A stretch of DNA of 64,000 nt from Albimonas pacifica (GCF_900113695.1 NZ_FOQH01000010.1:124001-188000), one strand, 5' to 3'; positions 53,381 through 62,228 are shown, counted from the first letter of the stretch. The notes: generated from the letters alone by a model not told the origin. Translations and numbers: made by a program.

Positions 53381-54922
53381 ATGGACGCCGGCGTCGCCCG
53401 CATCGAGTTCTCCGAGGACCAGGCCCACGCGCGCGCCATCGTCGCCGCGCGGCTGGAGGGGCTGGGCGTGGACCTCGACGCGGCCTCGAGCGAGTCGATC
53501 GAGGACGACGACGCCCGCGCGGCGGAGGTGGTGGCGATCCTGGGCAAGGCGGGCTCGGGCAAGACCCGGCTGCTCGCCTCGCTGGTCAAGGAGCTGGAGG
53601 CGGCGGGGGTCGAGGCGGTGTCCTCCGACTGGGAGAACCGCAAGAAGCGCGACCGGCGCACCTTCGCGGTGCTGAGCCCGACCAACAAGGCGGCCTCGGT
53701 GCTGCGCAACCTCGGGGTCCCGGCGACCACCATCCACCGCATCGTCTACACGCCCGTCTACGACCCCGAATACGAGCGCATCGCCCAGTGGCTGTCGGGC
53801 GAGGCCGACCGGCCCGAGAGCGAGACCATCACCGAGGAGCAGCTCGCCCGCGCCGAGGCCGCCTACAAGTCCCACGGCTCGATCCCCGGGGCGCTGGCGG
53901 CGATGGGGCTGCGCGGCTCGGACTTCATCAAGGGCTGGACCCGGCGCGACGATCCGCTGGACATCGCGCTGGTCGACGAGGCCTCGATGATCGACGACCG
54001 GCAGATGGAGGACCTGCGGGCCCTCTTTCGCCTGATCGTCCTGTTCGGCGACCCGGCGCAGCTCGCCCCCGTCGGCCAGTCCGGCGCGATGGTCTTCGAC
54101 AAGCTGCCCGAGGAGCGCAAGTTCGAGCTGAGCCGCATCCACCGGCAGGCGGCGGACAACCCGATCCTCGACCTCGCGCACGCGCTGGCGGACCCGGCGG
54201 TGGACTTCCCGGACTTCGAGCGGATGGTCGAGCAGGCCGCCCGCCGCGACGACCGCGTGGTGCTGGGGGAGCGGGCGGACGCGGGGGCCATGGCCCGCTC
54301 GCCGATGCTGGTGTGGCGCAACGCCACCCGCATCCGCCTGATCCACGCCTTCCGCCAGGTCCACGGCGCGCCGGAGACCGAGCTGCTGCCGGGCGAGCCG
54401 CTGATCTGCGACGGGGTCGAGCTGCCGATGAAGCACCGCCGCAAGCGCATCGACCTCGAGGCGCGCGGGCTGGTGAAGGGGGCGCAGTGCATCTACCTCG
54501 GCCCCGGGCGCAAGCCGGGGTTCGCGCGCATCCACGTGCTCGGCGCCGAGGAGCCCAAGGTCAACGTGGCCGCGATCATCCAGATCGAGCTGCCCGACCA
54601 GGAGGAGCCCTTCATCCCCACCGCCGCCACCATGGGCGCGGCCTTCCTGCACGGGGCGGCGGCGACGATCCACAAGGCGCAGGGCAGCCAGTGGAACACG
54701 GTGCAGGTCTACGCGCCCGACCTCTACGCCGCCTGGCGCGCGGGGCGGAACGAGGCGGGGCTGCCGCTGTGGAAGCGGCTGGCCTACGTCGCCATCACCC
54801 GGGCCGAGGAGCGGCTGATCTGGGTGACCCGCAACCGCATCGCCCGGCCCCAGTCCCCGCTGGGGATCGAGGACCTGGCCGAGGACGCGGGCACGCTGGT
54901 GCTGTCCTCCGGCGAGGGGTGA
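53381..54922 (+). CDS. RecD-like ATP-dependent DNA helicase
   Basis: This 513-residue superfamily 1B helicase has motif I Gly-Lys-Ala-Gly-Ser-Gly-Lys-Thr (55-62), motif II Leu-Val-Asp-Glu-Ala-Ser-Met, motif III Leu-Phe-Gly-Asp-Pro-Ala-Gln-Leu-Ala-Pro-Val, and a UvrD_C_2-type end with Thr-Ile-His-Lys-Ala-Gln-Gly-Ser-Gln-Trp and Ala-Ile-Thr-Arg-Ala-Glu-Glu-Arg. It is shorter than RecD2 and has no long N-terminal region. It probably acts in recombination or repair. It may be transcribed with the zapE-DUF2254 pair. Confidence 0.88.
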   Translation: MDAGVARIEFSEDQAHARAIVAARLEGLGVDLDAASSESIEDDDARAAEVVAILGKAGSGKTRLLASLVKELEAAGVEAVSSDWENRKKRDRRTFAVLSPTNKAASVLRNLGVPATTIHRIVYTPVYDPEYERIAQWLSGEADRPESETITEEQLARAEAAYKSHGSIPGALAAMGLRGSDFIKGWTRRDDPLDIALVDEASMIDDRQMEDLRALFRLIVLFGDPAQLAPVGQSGAMVFDKLPEERKFELSRIHRQAADNPILDLAHALADPAVDFPDFERMVEQAARRDDRVVLGERADAGAMARSPMLVWRNATRIRLIHAFRQVHGAPETELLPGEPLICDGVELPMKHRRKRIDLEARGLVKGAQCIYLGPGRKPGFARIHVLGAEEPKVNVAAIIQIELPDQEEPFIPTAATMGAAFLHGAAATIHKAQGSQWNTVQVYAPDLYAAWRAGRNEAGLPLWKRLAYVAITRAEERLIWVTRNRIARPQSPLGIEDLAEDAGTLVLSSGEG

Positions 54923-54931
54923 GGGCGCGGC

Positions 54932-55918
54932 TCAGTCGGGCGACTCGAACTCGTAGATCACGGTGCGCTGGAGCAGGTTGAGGTTGTCGTCCGTGACCAC
55001 CAGCAGCCGGGTGCGGCCCAGCGGGTCGGTCCAGGCGGCGATCCCCTCGGCGTTGTCCGAACCGGGGCCGGGGGGCATTTCGAGCATCACCTCGCCGTCG
55101 ACGAAGCCGTCCCCCTCCCGGCGGAAGCGCACGATGGCGAAGGAGAAGCCGGCGGCGAAGTCGAAGTCGCGCATCAGCAGCCACAGCCGGCCCTTGTCGT
55201 CGAAGTCGGCGCCGGTGGCCGACATCGGCAGGAGCTGCGGGACCGTGGCGCGCCGGTAGGGTGCGGGGGCCTCGGGGCCCGGGCCGATCCAGGCGGCGGA
55301 GAAGGGCTCGCCGCGCGCGAAGGGCTTCTCCATGACCGCGAGGATGCGGCCGTCGGGGGCGGCGGCCAGCGCCTCTGGGCCGGCGTTGGGGCCGGGGATC
55401 AGCCAGGCCTCGGGCTCGGCGACGATGACGCCCTCGCCCGGGCCTTCGGCGCCGCCGGGCATCCGCTCGACGCGCTTGCGCCGCTCGAACCCGACGTGGC
55501 GGGGGCCGGAGAGGTCGGGGGCGGCGATGGCGAGCCCCTCGGCGTCGCGCATCCGCGGGGACGGGCGCACGCCGCCGCTCAGCATCGGCGCGAAGCGCGC
55601 CTCGCTCGCCGCCGTGAGGCGGCCGCCGGCGCGCTGCAGGCGCCCCTCGACCCAGGCGCCCTGGTCGGTGAGGGCCACGAACCGCTCGCCCCGGGCATCG
55701 ACCTCCAGCGCCGAGAGGCCGCCGAAGTCCGGCCGGTCGCCGCGCAGCTCGATCGCCGAGAGCAGGCGCAGGCGCGACCCCACGGGCAGCTCGACCGGGA
55801 AGGGATGGGCGGCAATGACGAGGGGGGAGGGGCCCTCCGTCGCCCCCTCGGCCGCGGGGCGGGGCCCGCAGGCGACGAGGACGGCGGCGGCGAGCGCCAG
55901 CCAGCGCCTAGTCTGCAT
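54932..55918 (-). CDS. phytase-like esterase-domain lipoprotein
   Basis: This 328-residue protein has a lipoprotein signal (Leu-Val-Ala-Cys lipobox, Cys17) and a phytase-like/esterase-like beta-propeller domain (PF13449 type), seen in Phe-Gly-Gly-Leu-Ser-Ala-Leu-Glu, Arg-Asp-Ala-Glu-Gly-Leu-Ala-Ile and Asp-Asn-Ala-Glu-Gly-Ile-Ala-Ala-Trp. It would be anchored at the membrane facing the periplasm. Its start overlaps the mepA end by 11 bases. Confidence 0.85.
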   Translation of the reverse strand: MQTRRWLALAAAVLVACGPRPAAEGATEGPSPLVIAAHPFPVELPVGSRLRLLSAIELRGDRPDFGGLSALEVDARGERFVALTDQGAWVEGRLQRAGGRLTAASEARFAPMLSGGVRPSPRMRDAEGLAIAAPDLSGPRHVGFERRKRVERMPGGAEGPGEGVIVAEPEAWLIPGPNAGPEALAAAPDGRILAVMEKPFARGEPFSAAWIGPGPEAPAPYRRATVPQLLPMSATGADFDDKGRLWLLMRDFDFAAGFSFAIVRFRREGDGFVDGEVMLEMPPGPGSDNAEGIAAWTDPLGRTRLLVVTDDNLNLLQRTVIYEFESPD

Positions 55919-56768
55919 CCAGCACGCCCCGACACTCCGCCGGCAGGTCCGCGAGCGTCATCACGTCCCGCGCCCGCACGACCGGGCCCTTGGGCGGGGG
56001 CGGGTTCAGCGCCTCGTCCGAGAACCACCAGTCGAGCGAGGCGTCGCAGCCGTCGCCGGGCGGCGGGGGCGCCTGGTTGAGGCACAGGCGCGCGCCCTCG
56101 GGGCAGGCGAGGCGGACGTGGAAATGGGCGTCGTGCCCCCACCATGGCCGGACCTTGCGCAGCCAGTCCCGCGGTTGCGGGGCGGCGCGGCAGAGCTCGG
56201 CCTTGATCGCGGCGTTGACGAAGATGCGGGCGACGGCCGGGTCCTGCGCCGCCGCGCGGACCACCGCGAGATGGGTGGACGTCCAGTCGGCGGTGACGCT
56301 GCGCCGGTCGCCCGCGACCACCGAGACCGATCCCGCCCCCTCGCGCGCCGCGTCGCTGAGGCCCCCGGCGGGCGCGGGCCGCAGGAAGATGTCGAGGTCG
56401 AGCCCCACCTGGTGGGAGGAATGCCCGTCCACCATCGGCCCGCCGCGGGGCTGGCTGACGTCGCCGACCATCACGCCCGGCCAGCCGGCGGTCCGGGCGG
56501 CCTCGCCGAGGCGGGTGAGGAAGCTGAACCCCTCCGGATGCGCCCAGTAGCGGTTGCGCGACAGGCGCACCGTCTCCCACCCCGGGCCGGAGGCGGGCAG
56601 GGGCACGCCGCCGGCGAGGCAGCCCTCGGCGTAGGAGCCGATGGGCGCGGGCGACTGGTCGGAGCCGCGGGCCTCGGACCCGAACAGGGTCTTGGCGAGG
56701 GGGGCGGCGGCCGCGGGCGCGGCGAGCGCCGCGGCCAGCGCGGCGGCGAGGAGCGCGAGGCGGGTCAT
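55908..56768 (-). CDS. mepA: penicillin-insensitive murein endopeptidase (MepA)
   Basis: This 286-residue exported LAS-type metallopeptidase cuts DD (and LD) cross-links of peptidoglycan. It has a signal peptide (about 22 residues), the zinc ligands in His116-Ser-Ser-His-Gln-Val-Gly-Leu-Asp-Leu-Asp-Ile, and Gly-His212-Asp-Ala-His215-Phe-His217-Val near the end. Six or more cysteines suggest disulfides. The ATG at 56768 overlaps the MFS stop by four bases. It is part of a three-gene run with the MFS and lipoprotein genes. Confidence 0.92.
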   Translation of the reverse strand: MTRLALLAAALAAALAAPAAAAPLAKTLFGSEARGSDQSPAPIGSYAEGCLAGGVPLPASGPGWETVRLSRNRYWAHPEGFSFLTRLGEAARTAGWPGVMVGDVSQPRGGPMVDGHSSHQVGLDLDIFLRPAPAGGLSDAAREGAGSVSVVAGDRRSVTADWTSTHLAVVRAAAQDPAVARIFVNAAIKAELCRAAPQPRDWLRKVRPWWGHDAHFHVRLACPEGARLCLNQAPPPPGDGCDASLDWWFSDEALNPPPPKGPVVRARDVMTLADLPAECRGVLDAD

Positions 56769-58117
56769 CTCTCTCCCTCCGGGTCGACGGGGGCCAGCAT
56801 CAGCAGGCCGAGCAGGAACAGGCCGATCACCGGCGCGGCGCCGGCCTGCTGGTTCTGGAACACGCCCGTGGCGACGGCCACGGCGAGGGGCGCGAGGAAG
56901 GCGGTGGCCTTGCCCGCAAGCGCATAGAGGCCGAAGGCGGCGGTCATCCGCCCCGCATCGGCCTGGCGCACCAGCAGCGTGCGCGAGGCCGCCTGCAGCG
57001 CGCCGCCCGCGCCGCCCACCCCGGCGCCGGCGATGTAGAACAGGATGTCGGGCAGGTTGGAGCCCGCGTCCACCGGAACCCAGAAGAAAATCGCCTCGCG
57101 GCTGGCCGAGACGGCGGCGGCGGAGAACAGGATCAGCAGCACGAGGCAGCCCGCGACCACCGGCTTGGGCCCGCGGGCATGGTCGGCCATGCCGCCGAGC
57201 CAGGCGCCGAGGGCGCCGACCACGGCGGCGAGGATGCCGAAGACGCCGATCTCGACCACCGACCAGCCCAGCACCCCCGCCGCGTAGACCCCGCCGAAGA
57301 CGTAGAACCCGTTCAGCGCGTCGCGGTAGATCATCGAGGCGCCGAGGAACCACGCGAGGCTCCGCCGGGCGGGCAGCGCCTTCAGGTCGGCCTTCAGCTC
57401 CGCCAGCCCGCGGGCCAGCGCGCCGCGGCGCGAGCCGCGCCGCGGCGCGTCGGGGACCCACAGGAACAGGGGCAGGACGAAGACCAGGTACCAGGCGGCG
57501 GTCAGGGGGCCGACGGCGCGGGTGCCCTCGCGCGTCGCGGGGTCGAGGCCCAGCGCGGGCGGGGCGCCCAGCAGGGTGACGCCCTGCTCGTTCTCCGCCA
57601 GAAGCAGCAGCATGATCGCGAGGCTGACCACGCCCCCCACGTAGCCCAGCGCCCAGCCGTCGCCCGAGAGACGGCCGACCGCGTCGCGCGGGGCGAGGTC
57701 GGGGAGCATGGCGTTGGTGAAGACGGTCGCGTACTCGACCCCGATCAGGCCCAGCACGAAGAAGGCGAGCACCAGCACCGGGTCCGCGGCCCCGGGTTCG
57801 GAGAGCCACAGCAGCGCCGAGCCGAGCGCGTAGCAGACCGAGAATCCCGCGATCCAGGGCTTGCGCGGGCCGGTCGCATCGGCCAGCGCGCCCAGGATCG
57901 GGGCGGTCAGGGCGATGACGAGGCCGCCGGCGGAGGCCGCCCAGGCCCACATTTCTTGCCCCAGAATGGGATTGGGCGCCACGGCGGAGGCGAAATATGG
58001 CGCGAAGATGAAGGTGATGATCAGCGTATGATACGGTTGCGCGGCCCAGTCGAACAGCATCCAGGCCCACCTGGCGCGACCGTTCGGCGGCGCGGTTTTT
58101 GCAATCGTCGCAGGCAT
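56765..58117 (-). CDS. UMF1/Atg22-type MFS transporter
   Basis: This 450-residue permease has about twelve helices and the UMF1 opening Trp-Met-Leu-Phe-Asp-Trp-Ala-Ala-Gln-Pro-Tyr-His-Thr. The family includes Atg22, a vacuolar amino-acid effluxer, but bacterial substrates are unknown. It precedes mepA with overlap, so a role in recycling cell-wall fragments is possible. No clear ribosome site is seen for the ATG at 58117. Confidence 0.86.
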   Translation of the reverse strand: MPATIAKTAPPNGRARWAWMLFDWAAQPYHTLIITFIFAPYFASAVAPNPILGQEMWAWAASAGGLVIALTAPILGALADATGPRKPWIAGFSVCYALGSALLWLSEPGAADPVLVLAFFVLGLIGVEYATVFTNAMLPDLAPRDAVGRLSGDGWALGYVGGVVSLAIMLLLLAENEQGVTLLGAPPALGLDPATREGTRAVGPLTAAWYLVFVLPLFLWVPDAPRRGSRRGALARGLAELKADLKALPARRSLAWFLGASMIYRDALNGFYVFGGVYAAGVLGWSVVEIGVFGILAAVVGALGAWLGGMADHARGPKPVVAGCLVLLILFSAAAVSASREAIFFWVPVDAGSNLPDILFYIAGAGVGGAGGALQAASRTLLVRQADAGRMTAAFGLYALAGKATAFLAPLAVAVATGVFQNQQAGAAPVIGLFLLGLLMLAPVDPEGER

Positions 58118-58197
58118 TTGAGGGGGGCACTCCACCGCCGTCTCGGGTCCGGCGAGAATGACCGGGCGGGGGGGCGCGGGCAAGCGGTGGTTTGCGA

Positions 58198-58229
58198 GCC
58201 ATGCATTAGACGCATGGCTGCCATGCATT
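58198..58229. promoter_or_regulatory. repeated GCCATGC sites in a divergent promoter region
   Basis: GCCATGCATT occurs at 58198-58207 and again at 58220-58229, 22 bases apart, with the inverted form GCATGGC at 58212-58218 between them. This direct-plus-inverted arrangement lies between the UMF1 permease and the small conserved gene and looks like a regulator-binding region. Confidence 0.4.
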
Positions 58230-58309
58230 TCTGCTCCTAGCTTGAAGGAAATGCGACGGACTATGTACCCGGCAACTTTCCGACACACCCCGCAGGAGGA
58301 ACCGGCGCG

Positions 58310-58621
58310 ATGTTCGACGCTGCCGACATGAGCTCTTACACCAACGACCAGGGCGCCCGGGCCCGCAAGCTGTTCTCCGCCGTCGTGCTCGCCGCGCTCG
58401 ACGACGCCGTGATGGAGCAGCGCAAGTCCGGCACCGGCGTCGAATCGATCGCCCGCTGGGCGCGCTCGAAGGACGGCCGCGAGGTCCTGTCCTGCGCCGG
58501 CATCGAGCCGAACGAGCGGTCGGTCAAGGGGCTGATGGCCTTCGTCGAGAAGGGCATCCGCACCTCGGTCGCCCTGCGCGGCGAGCGCGACGAGGACGAG
58601 GACGAGAAGGCCGCCGCCTGA
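58310..58621 (+). CDS. small conserved protein, DUF6280-like
   Basis: This 103-residue soluble protein contains Lys-Leu-Phe-Ser-Ala-Val-Val-Leu-Ala-Ala-Leu-Asp-Asp-Ala and Gly-Arg-Glu-Val-Leu-Ser-Cys-Ala-Gly-Ile-Glu-Pro-Asn-Glu-Arg, a pattern I recall as DUF6280 in Rhodobacterales; that name is from memory. It ends in a run of Asp/Glu/Lys/Ala. GGAGGA precedes the ATG. Function is unknown. A strong terminator lies about 120 bases downstream. Confidence 0.8.
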   Translation: MFDAADMSSYTNDQGARARKLFSAVVLAALDDAVMEQRKSGTGVESIARWARSKDGREVLSCAGIEPNERSVKGLMAFVEKGIRTSVALRGERDEDEDEKAAA

Positions 58622-58738
58622 GGCGAGCCTCTTCCAGGGGATCCCCCGACACGGCGTCTCCGGCCCCAGCGGCCTGGACTGGCCCCACCACAGCGGCCAC
58701 ATCGCCCGGCGCCCGGCGAATCCCCTGAACCAGACGAC

Positions 58739-58771
58739 GGCGGCGATCCTTCGGGGTCGCCGCCTTTTTTT
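58739..58771 (+). terminator. strong intrinsic terminator
   Basis: GGCGGCGATCC pairs with GGGTCGCCGCC (one G-T pair) around a TTCG tetraloop, followed by seven T. It ends the transcript of the small conserved gene after a 117-base 3' untranslated stretch. Confidence 0.92.
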
Positions 58772-58793
58772 GCATCTGACGGTTAACGCGGGG

Positions 58794-59402
58794 TTACGGG
58801 GCCGGGGTCCCGCGGGGGCCGAGCCGGCGGTCGCAGACCGCCTCGACCACGCCCAGAACGGCCTCGCGCCCCTCCTCCCGGCTGGCGCCGACGATGTCGA
58901 AGAGGGCGATCATCGCCTCGGCCCCGGTGGCCATCGACAGCTCCCGCACCAGGCGGTCGCGGAGGGGGCGCGGCGTGGTCCCGTCCTCGGCCAGCGCGCG
59001 CTCGTACATCGCCACCCGGCGGGCGCCGCGGCGCGTGCGCTCCCGCGCGGGCGTCAGCGAGGCGTCGAGGTTGCGCGCCAGGAACTGGCGGAAGGCCGGT
59101 TCGTGATCGCAGGCGAGCTCGTAGAAATAGAGGCTGATCGCCGCCAGCCGGCCGCGCAGGTCGCGGGCCTGCGCCGTCACCTCCTCGTAGCTGGCCACCG
59201 CCACGTCCAGCCCCGCCTCCGCCGCCAGCGCCGCGGGGTCGGAGAAATAGCGGTAGGCGGTGGCCTTGGAGATGCCGGCCTCCGCCGCGGCGGCGGCGAC
59301 GGTCACCTCCTCGCCGCGGGCGGTCAGGGCGCGGGCGCCGGCCAGCAAAGCCTTGCGGGTGCGCGCCTTCTGCGCGGCGCGGGCGGGCGTGTCGGCGGTC
59401 AT
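58794..59402 (-). CDS. TetR-family transcriptional regulator
   Basis: This 202-residue regulator has the N-terminal helix-turn-helix Val-Ala-Ala-Ala-Ala-Ala-Glu-Ala-Gly-Ile-Ser-Lys-Ala-Thr-Ala-Tyr-Arg-Tyr-Phe (about 35-53) and a ligand domain. It is divergent from a cupin gene, and two matching dyads lie in the 104-base gap, so it probably controls that gene and itself. Confidence 0.9.
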   Translation of the reverse strand: MTADTPARAAQKARTRKALLAGARALTARGEEVTVAAAAAEAGISKATAYRYFSDPAALAAEAGLDVAVASYEEVTAQARDLRGRLAAISLYFYELACDHEPAFRQFLARNLDASLTPARERTRRGARRVAMYERALAEDGTTPRPLRDRLVRELSMATGAEAMIALFDIVGASREEGREAVLGVVEAVCDRRLGPRGTPAP

Positions 59403-59431
59403 CGGGGGCCCCGGGGGCAGGACGTTTTCAT

Positions 59432-59464
59432 GAGACGCTTGTCTTATGATGAGACTTCTGTCTC
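59432..59464. promoter_or_regulatory. two tandem operators of the TetR/cupin pair
   Basis: GAGACgcttGTCTT (59432-59445) and GAGACttctGTCTC (59451-59464) are dyads of the same form, GAGAC-N4-GTCT, with centres 19 bases apart, about two helical turns. They lie between the divergent TetR and cupin genes. Confidence 0.65.
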
Positions 59465-59506
59465 TTTAATGCCTGCAAGCGGAATCGGCAAGCGGAGCTT
59501 CGAGCC

Positions 59507-59977
59507 ATGACCACGCCGCCTCGGCCCCGGACCTATGAGACCCTGGGCATCCTGATGAAATTCCATGCCTTTCCGGAGGATGTGCAGGGCAAATACTGCC
59601 TGGTCGAGGCGGTGGTCCCGCCCGGCCTCGGCGCGCCGCCCAACCACCACGCCGGCGAGACGGAAGCCTTCCATGTGCTGGAGGGCGAGATCGAGTTCAT
59701 GGTGGCGGGCGAGACGATCCTCGCCGGTCCCGGGGATCATGTGCGCATCCCCGACGGCGCGCCCCATGCCTTCGCGGCGCGGGGCGACAGGCCCGCGCGG
59801 GTGCTGATCCTCAACGCGCCCGGCCTGATGCACGAGCGGTTCTTCACCGAGGTCGGGCGTCCGGTCCCCGACGACACCGTCGCGCCCGCGCCGATGGACG
59901 GGCCGCCGGACCTCGCGAAGGTGATGGCGGTGGCGCAGGACGTCGGCATGACCCTGCTGGCCCCGGCCGAAACCTGA
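59507..59977 (+). CDS. cupin-domain protein
   Basis: This 156-residue protein has one cupin barrel: Asn-His-His-Ala-Gly-Glu-Thr-Glu-Ala-Phe-His-Val-Leu-Glu-Gly-Glu holds the first metal motif, and Pro-Asp-Gly-Ala-Pro-His-Ala-Phe the second. A metal-dependent dioxygenase or isomerase is possible. The divergent TetR regulator with its two operators suggests induction by a small molecule. Confidence 0.87.
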   Translation: MTTPPRPRTYETLGILMKFHAFPEDVQGKYCLVEAVVPPGLGAPPNHHAGETEAFHVLEGEIEFMVAGETILAGPGDHVRIPDGAPHAFAARGDRPARVLILNAPGLMHERFFTEVGRPVPDDTVAPAPMDGPPDLAKVMAVAQDVGMTLLAPAET

Positions 59978-59996
59978 TCCGAGACCCGAGCCGGCG

Positions 59997-60020
59997 GGGC
60001 GCGCCGGCCGCGGCGCGCCC
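59997..60020 (+). terminator. hairpin after the cupin gene
   Basis: GGGCGCGCC and GGCGCGCCC form a 9-bp stem with a 6-base loop, 20 bases after the cupin stop. No T tract follows. Confidence 0.45.
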
Positions 60021-60078
60021 AGGCCCGCCCGCAGGGCGCCTCCGGGCCGGGGAGTCGGCCCGCGCCGGCGCCGGCGCC

Positions 60079-60675
60079 TCAGGCCGCCAGCGCCGCGCGC
60101 GCCCGGCGGAAGGAGCGGGCGTCGAGGAAGCGGGGCGCCTCGCGCATGTACTGGGCGAAGCGCTCGCCGTAGGAGGCGTGAAGCCAGCGCTCCTCGTTTA
60201 GGGCGAAGAGCAGGTAGAGCACGAACAGCGCCCCCGCGAGGAAGAAGGTGAGCCAGGAGCCGGCGAAGATCGCCAGCCCCACCGTGGCGATCACCGAGCT
60301 GACGTACTGCGGGTTGCGCGAATAGGCGTAGATGCCCCCCGTCACCAGCCCGTCCTGGGCGCAATAGGTGTTGTCGAGCCCCAGGAACAGGTAGCCGCGC
60401 AGGGTCACCGCGAAGGCGCCCAGCATCAGCGGCGCGCCGAGCGCCAGCCGGCTCCAGTGATCCCAGCCCAGCGAGCCCCAGTCGAGCAGCGCGAAGGCCA
60501 CCGTCCCCCCGCAGAAGGCGCGGAACAGGCCGAAGGCGATCGCATGCGCGCGCGAGCCCTTCGGCGAGGGCCAGAACCCCGAGCGCCGTCGGAAGAACGC
60601 CTGCAGCAGGAGCGCGCCCAGGAGCGCGCCCGAGAGCAGCGTGAAGGCGAGGACGAGGGGTGCGGCGATGGCCAT
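60079..60675 (-). CDS. isoprenylcysteine methyltransferase-like membrane protein
   Basis: This 198-residue protein has about five membrane helices and the C-terminal ICMT/PEMT pattern: Tyr-Ser-Arg-Asn-Pro-Gln-Tyr-Val, then Asn-Glu-Glu-Arg-Trp-Leu and Tyr-Gly-Glu-Arg-Phe-Ala-Gln-Tyr. Such proteins bind S-adenosylmethionine and methylate lipids or isoprenyl groups. GGGAG precedes the ATG at 60675; an ATG 16 codons upstream is possible. The substrate is not known. Confidence 0.85.
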   Translation of the reverse strand: MAIAAPLVLAFTLLSGALLGALLLQAFFRRRSGFWPSPKGSRAHAIAFGLFRAFCGGTVAFALLDWGSLGWDHWSRLALGAPLMLGAFAVTLRGYLFLGLDNTYCAQDGLVTGGIYAYSRNPQYVSSVIATVGLAIFAGSWLTFFLAGALFVLYLLFALNEERWLHASYGERFAQYMREAPRFLDARSFRRARAALAA

Positions 60676-60994
60676 GTGGGATCTCCCGACGGACTGCGTC
60701 GGGATGAAAAGATCGGGCGGCAAGGCCGGCAGGTAAAGGCGCTGCGTGGCCGAAGCGGCGAGAAACCCTGCATTATGAAGGGTTTATGGCGGCACTGCGA
60801 AAACTTCGCGACGGCCCCGCCCGCCGCCGCCCGATTGCCGCCCCAAGCCATGCGCGCGGCGCATGACCCGCGGGGCGCCGCGGGCCCTCGATTCGCCCGC
60901 GCCGGCGTCGGGGGCGCGGGCCGGGGGGCCCGAAACGACGACGGCGCCTCCCTGGGGAGGCGCCGGCCGCAGGCGGGTCGGGGCGGCGGGCCGC
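60676..60994. other. non-coding region between two methyltransferase genes
   Basis: This 319-base gap separates two genes on the minus strand. It holds the hairpin at 60943-60964 that may end the upstream methyltransferase transcript and an AT-richer patch around 60765-60815 that may hold the promoter of the ICMT-like gene. No gene is visible. Confidence 0.55.
60943..60964 (-). terminator. hairpin after the O-methyltransferase gene
   Basis: GGCGCCTCC and GGAGGCGCC, with a 4-base loop, form a 9-bp stem 30 bases past the stop codon of the methyltransferase. The minus-strand tail is GTCGTCGTTTCG, with only a short T run. Confidence 0.5.
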
Positions 60995-62008
60995 TCAGTC
61001 GGGGCGGCGGCCCATGGCGAGCATGGTCATCCCGGGGATCATCGGGCGCACCGAGACGTCCTCGAACCCGGCCTCGCCCAGGGACTCGGCCAGCCAGGCG
61101 TCGTCGAGGGACCGCGCCTCGGGGGTGAAGGCGGTGTGCTGGAGCTGCCAGAGGGCGGCGAGCTTGGGGCCGGTGCGCTCGGCGTCGACCACGAAGTCGT
61201 GCAGCAGGAAGGCGCCGCCGGGGGCGAGCGTGTCGTAGGCGCGCGCGATCAGGCCGGCGTGGCTCTCGCCCGGGACGCCGGAGAACAGGTAGCTCATCAG
61301 GATCGCGTCCTGGCCGGCGGGCCACTCCGTCTCCAGCGCGTTGCCGTCGACGTACTGGATGCGGTTCGACAGGCCCGCGTCCTCGACATAGGCGCGGCCG
61401 AGCCGGGCCACGTTGGGGAAGTCGACGACCGTCGCCTCGAGCTCGGGGAAGGTCTTGCACAGCGTGATGGCGAAGGCGCCGGTGCCGCCGCCGACGTCGA
61501 GGAAGCTCTTCGCCCGGGAGAGGTCCACCAGCTTGGCCAGGCCGCGGGCCGGACCGAGGGAGCCGGCGTGCTGGGATTCGGAGTAGACGCGCGCCTCCTC
61601 CGGGTCCTCGAACCACTGGGCGTAGGAGGCGGTGGCCTCGTCGGGCAGGGTGTTGTTGAGCGCCGGCTCGATCTGGTCGAGCAGGCCGTACATCTGCCGG
61701 TCGACCTGCAGGCGCAGGTAGTCGCCGAAGTCGTACTTGGCGCCCCGGACGAGGAAGGCCTCGGCGGCGGGGGCGTTGGCGAAGGCGCCGTCCTCGACCG
61801 AGACGAGGCCCAGGGAGGCGAGCGCGGTGAGCAGGGTGCGGGCGCGCTCGGCCGGGAGGCCCGCGGCCTCGCCGACCTGCTCGGCGGACTGGGGACCGGC
61901 GGCCAGGTGGGTGAACACCCCGTAGTGGAGCGCCGCGAACAGGGCCTTGGATCCCATGAAGCCGAAGGCGATGTCCGAAATCTCCTCGGCCGTGGTGAGC
62001 AGCGCCAT
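60995..62008 (-). CDS. SAM-dependent O-methyltransferase (CrtF/hydroxyneurosporene type fold)
   Basis: This 337-residue enzyme has an N-terminal winged-helix dimerisation domain and a C-terminal Methyltransf_2 domain with the SAM loop Asp-Val-Gly-Gly-Gly-Thr-Gly-Ala-Phe. The fold is that of CrtF, BchU and other small-molecule O-methyltransferases. No carotenoid or bacteriochlorophyll genes lie nearby, so the substrate is open. GAGGAAGGA precedes the ATG at 62008, which I prefer to upstream ATGs. Confidence 0.87.
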   Translation of the reverse strand: MALLTTAEEISDIAFGFMGSKALFAALHYGVFTHLAAGPQSAEQVGEAAGLPAERARTLLTALASLGLVSVEDGAFANAPAAEAFLVRGAKYDFGDYLRLQVDRQMYGLLDQIEPALNNTLPDEATASYAQWFEDPEEARVYSESQHAGSLGPARGLAKLVDLSRAKSFLDVGGGTGAFAITLCKTFPELEATVVDFPNVARLGRAYVEDAGLSNRIQYVDGNALETEWPAGQDAILMSYLFSGVPGESHAGLIARAYDTLAPGGAFLLHDFVVDAERTGPKLAALWQLQHTAFTPEARSLDDAWLAESLGEAGFEDVSVRPMIPGMTMLAMGRRPD

Positions 62009-62228
62009 GCGTCGTCCTTCCTCTGCCTGATCCATTCGCGACGATGTTAGCGGGAAACCGACATGAAAAAGAACCCCGCAGTGCAGCATTCCTTGCGGCG
62101 GGGGCGAGAGCGGGGCGCGGGCGGCCCGGCGCGTCCGCTGCGCGGCCGCGACCGCCCCGCCCTGCTTCCCCGTCGCGGCAGGCCGGGATCCGTCGGGCAG
62201 GGCCGGGCTGCGCGACCGGGCGGAGGGC

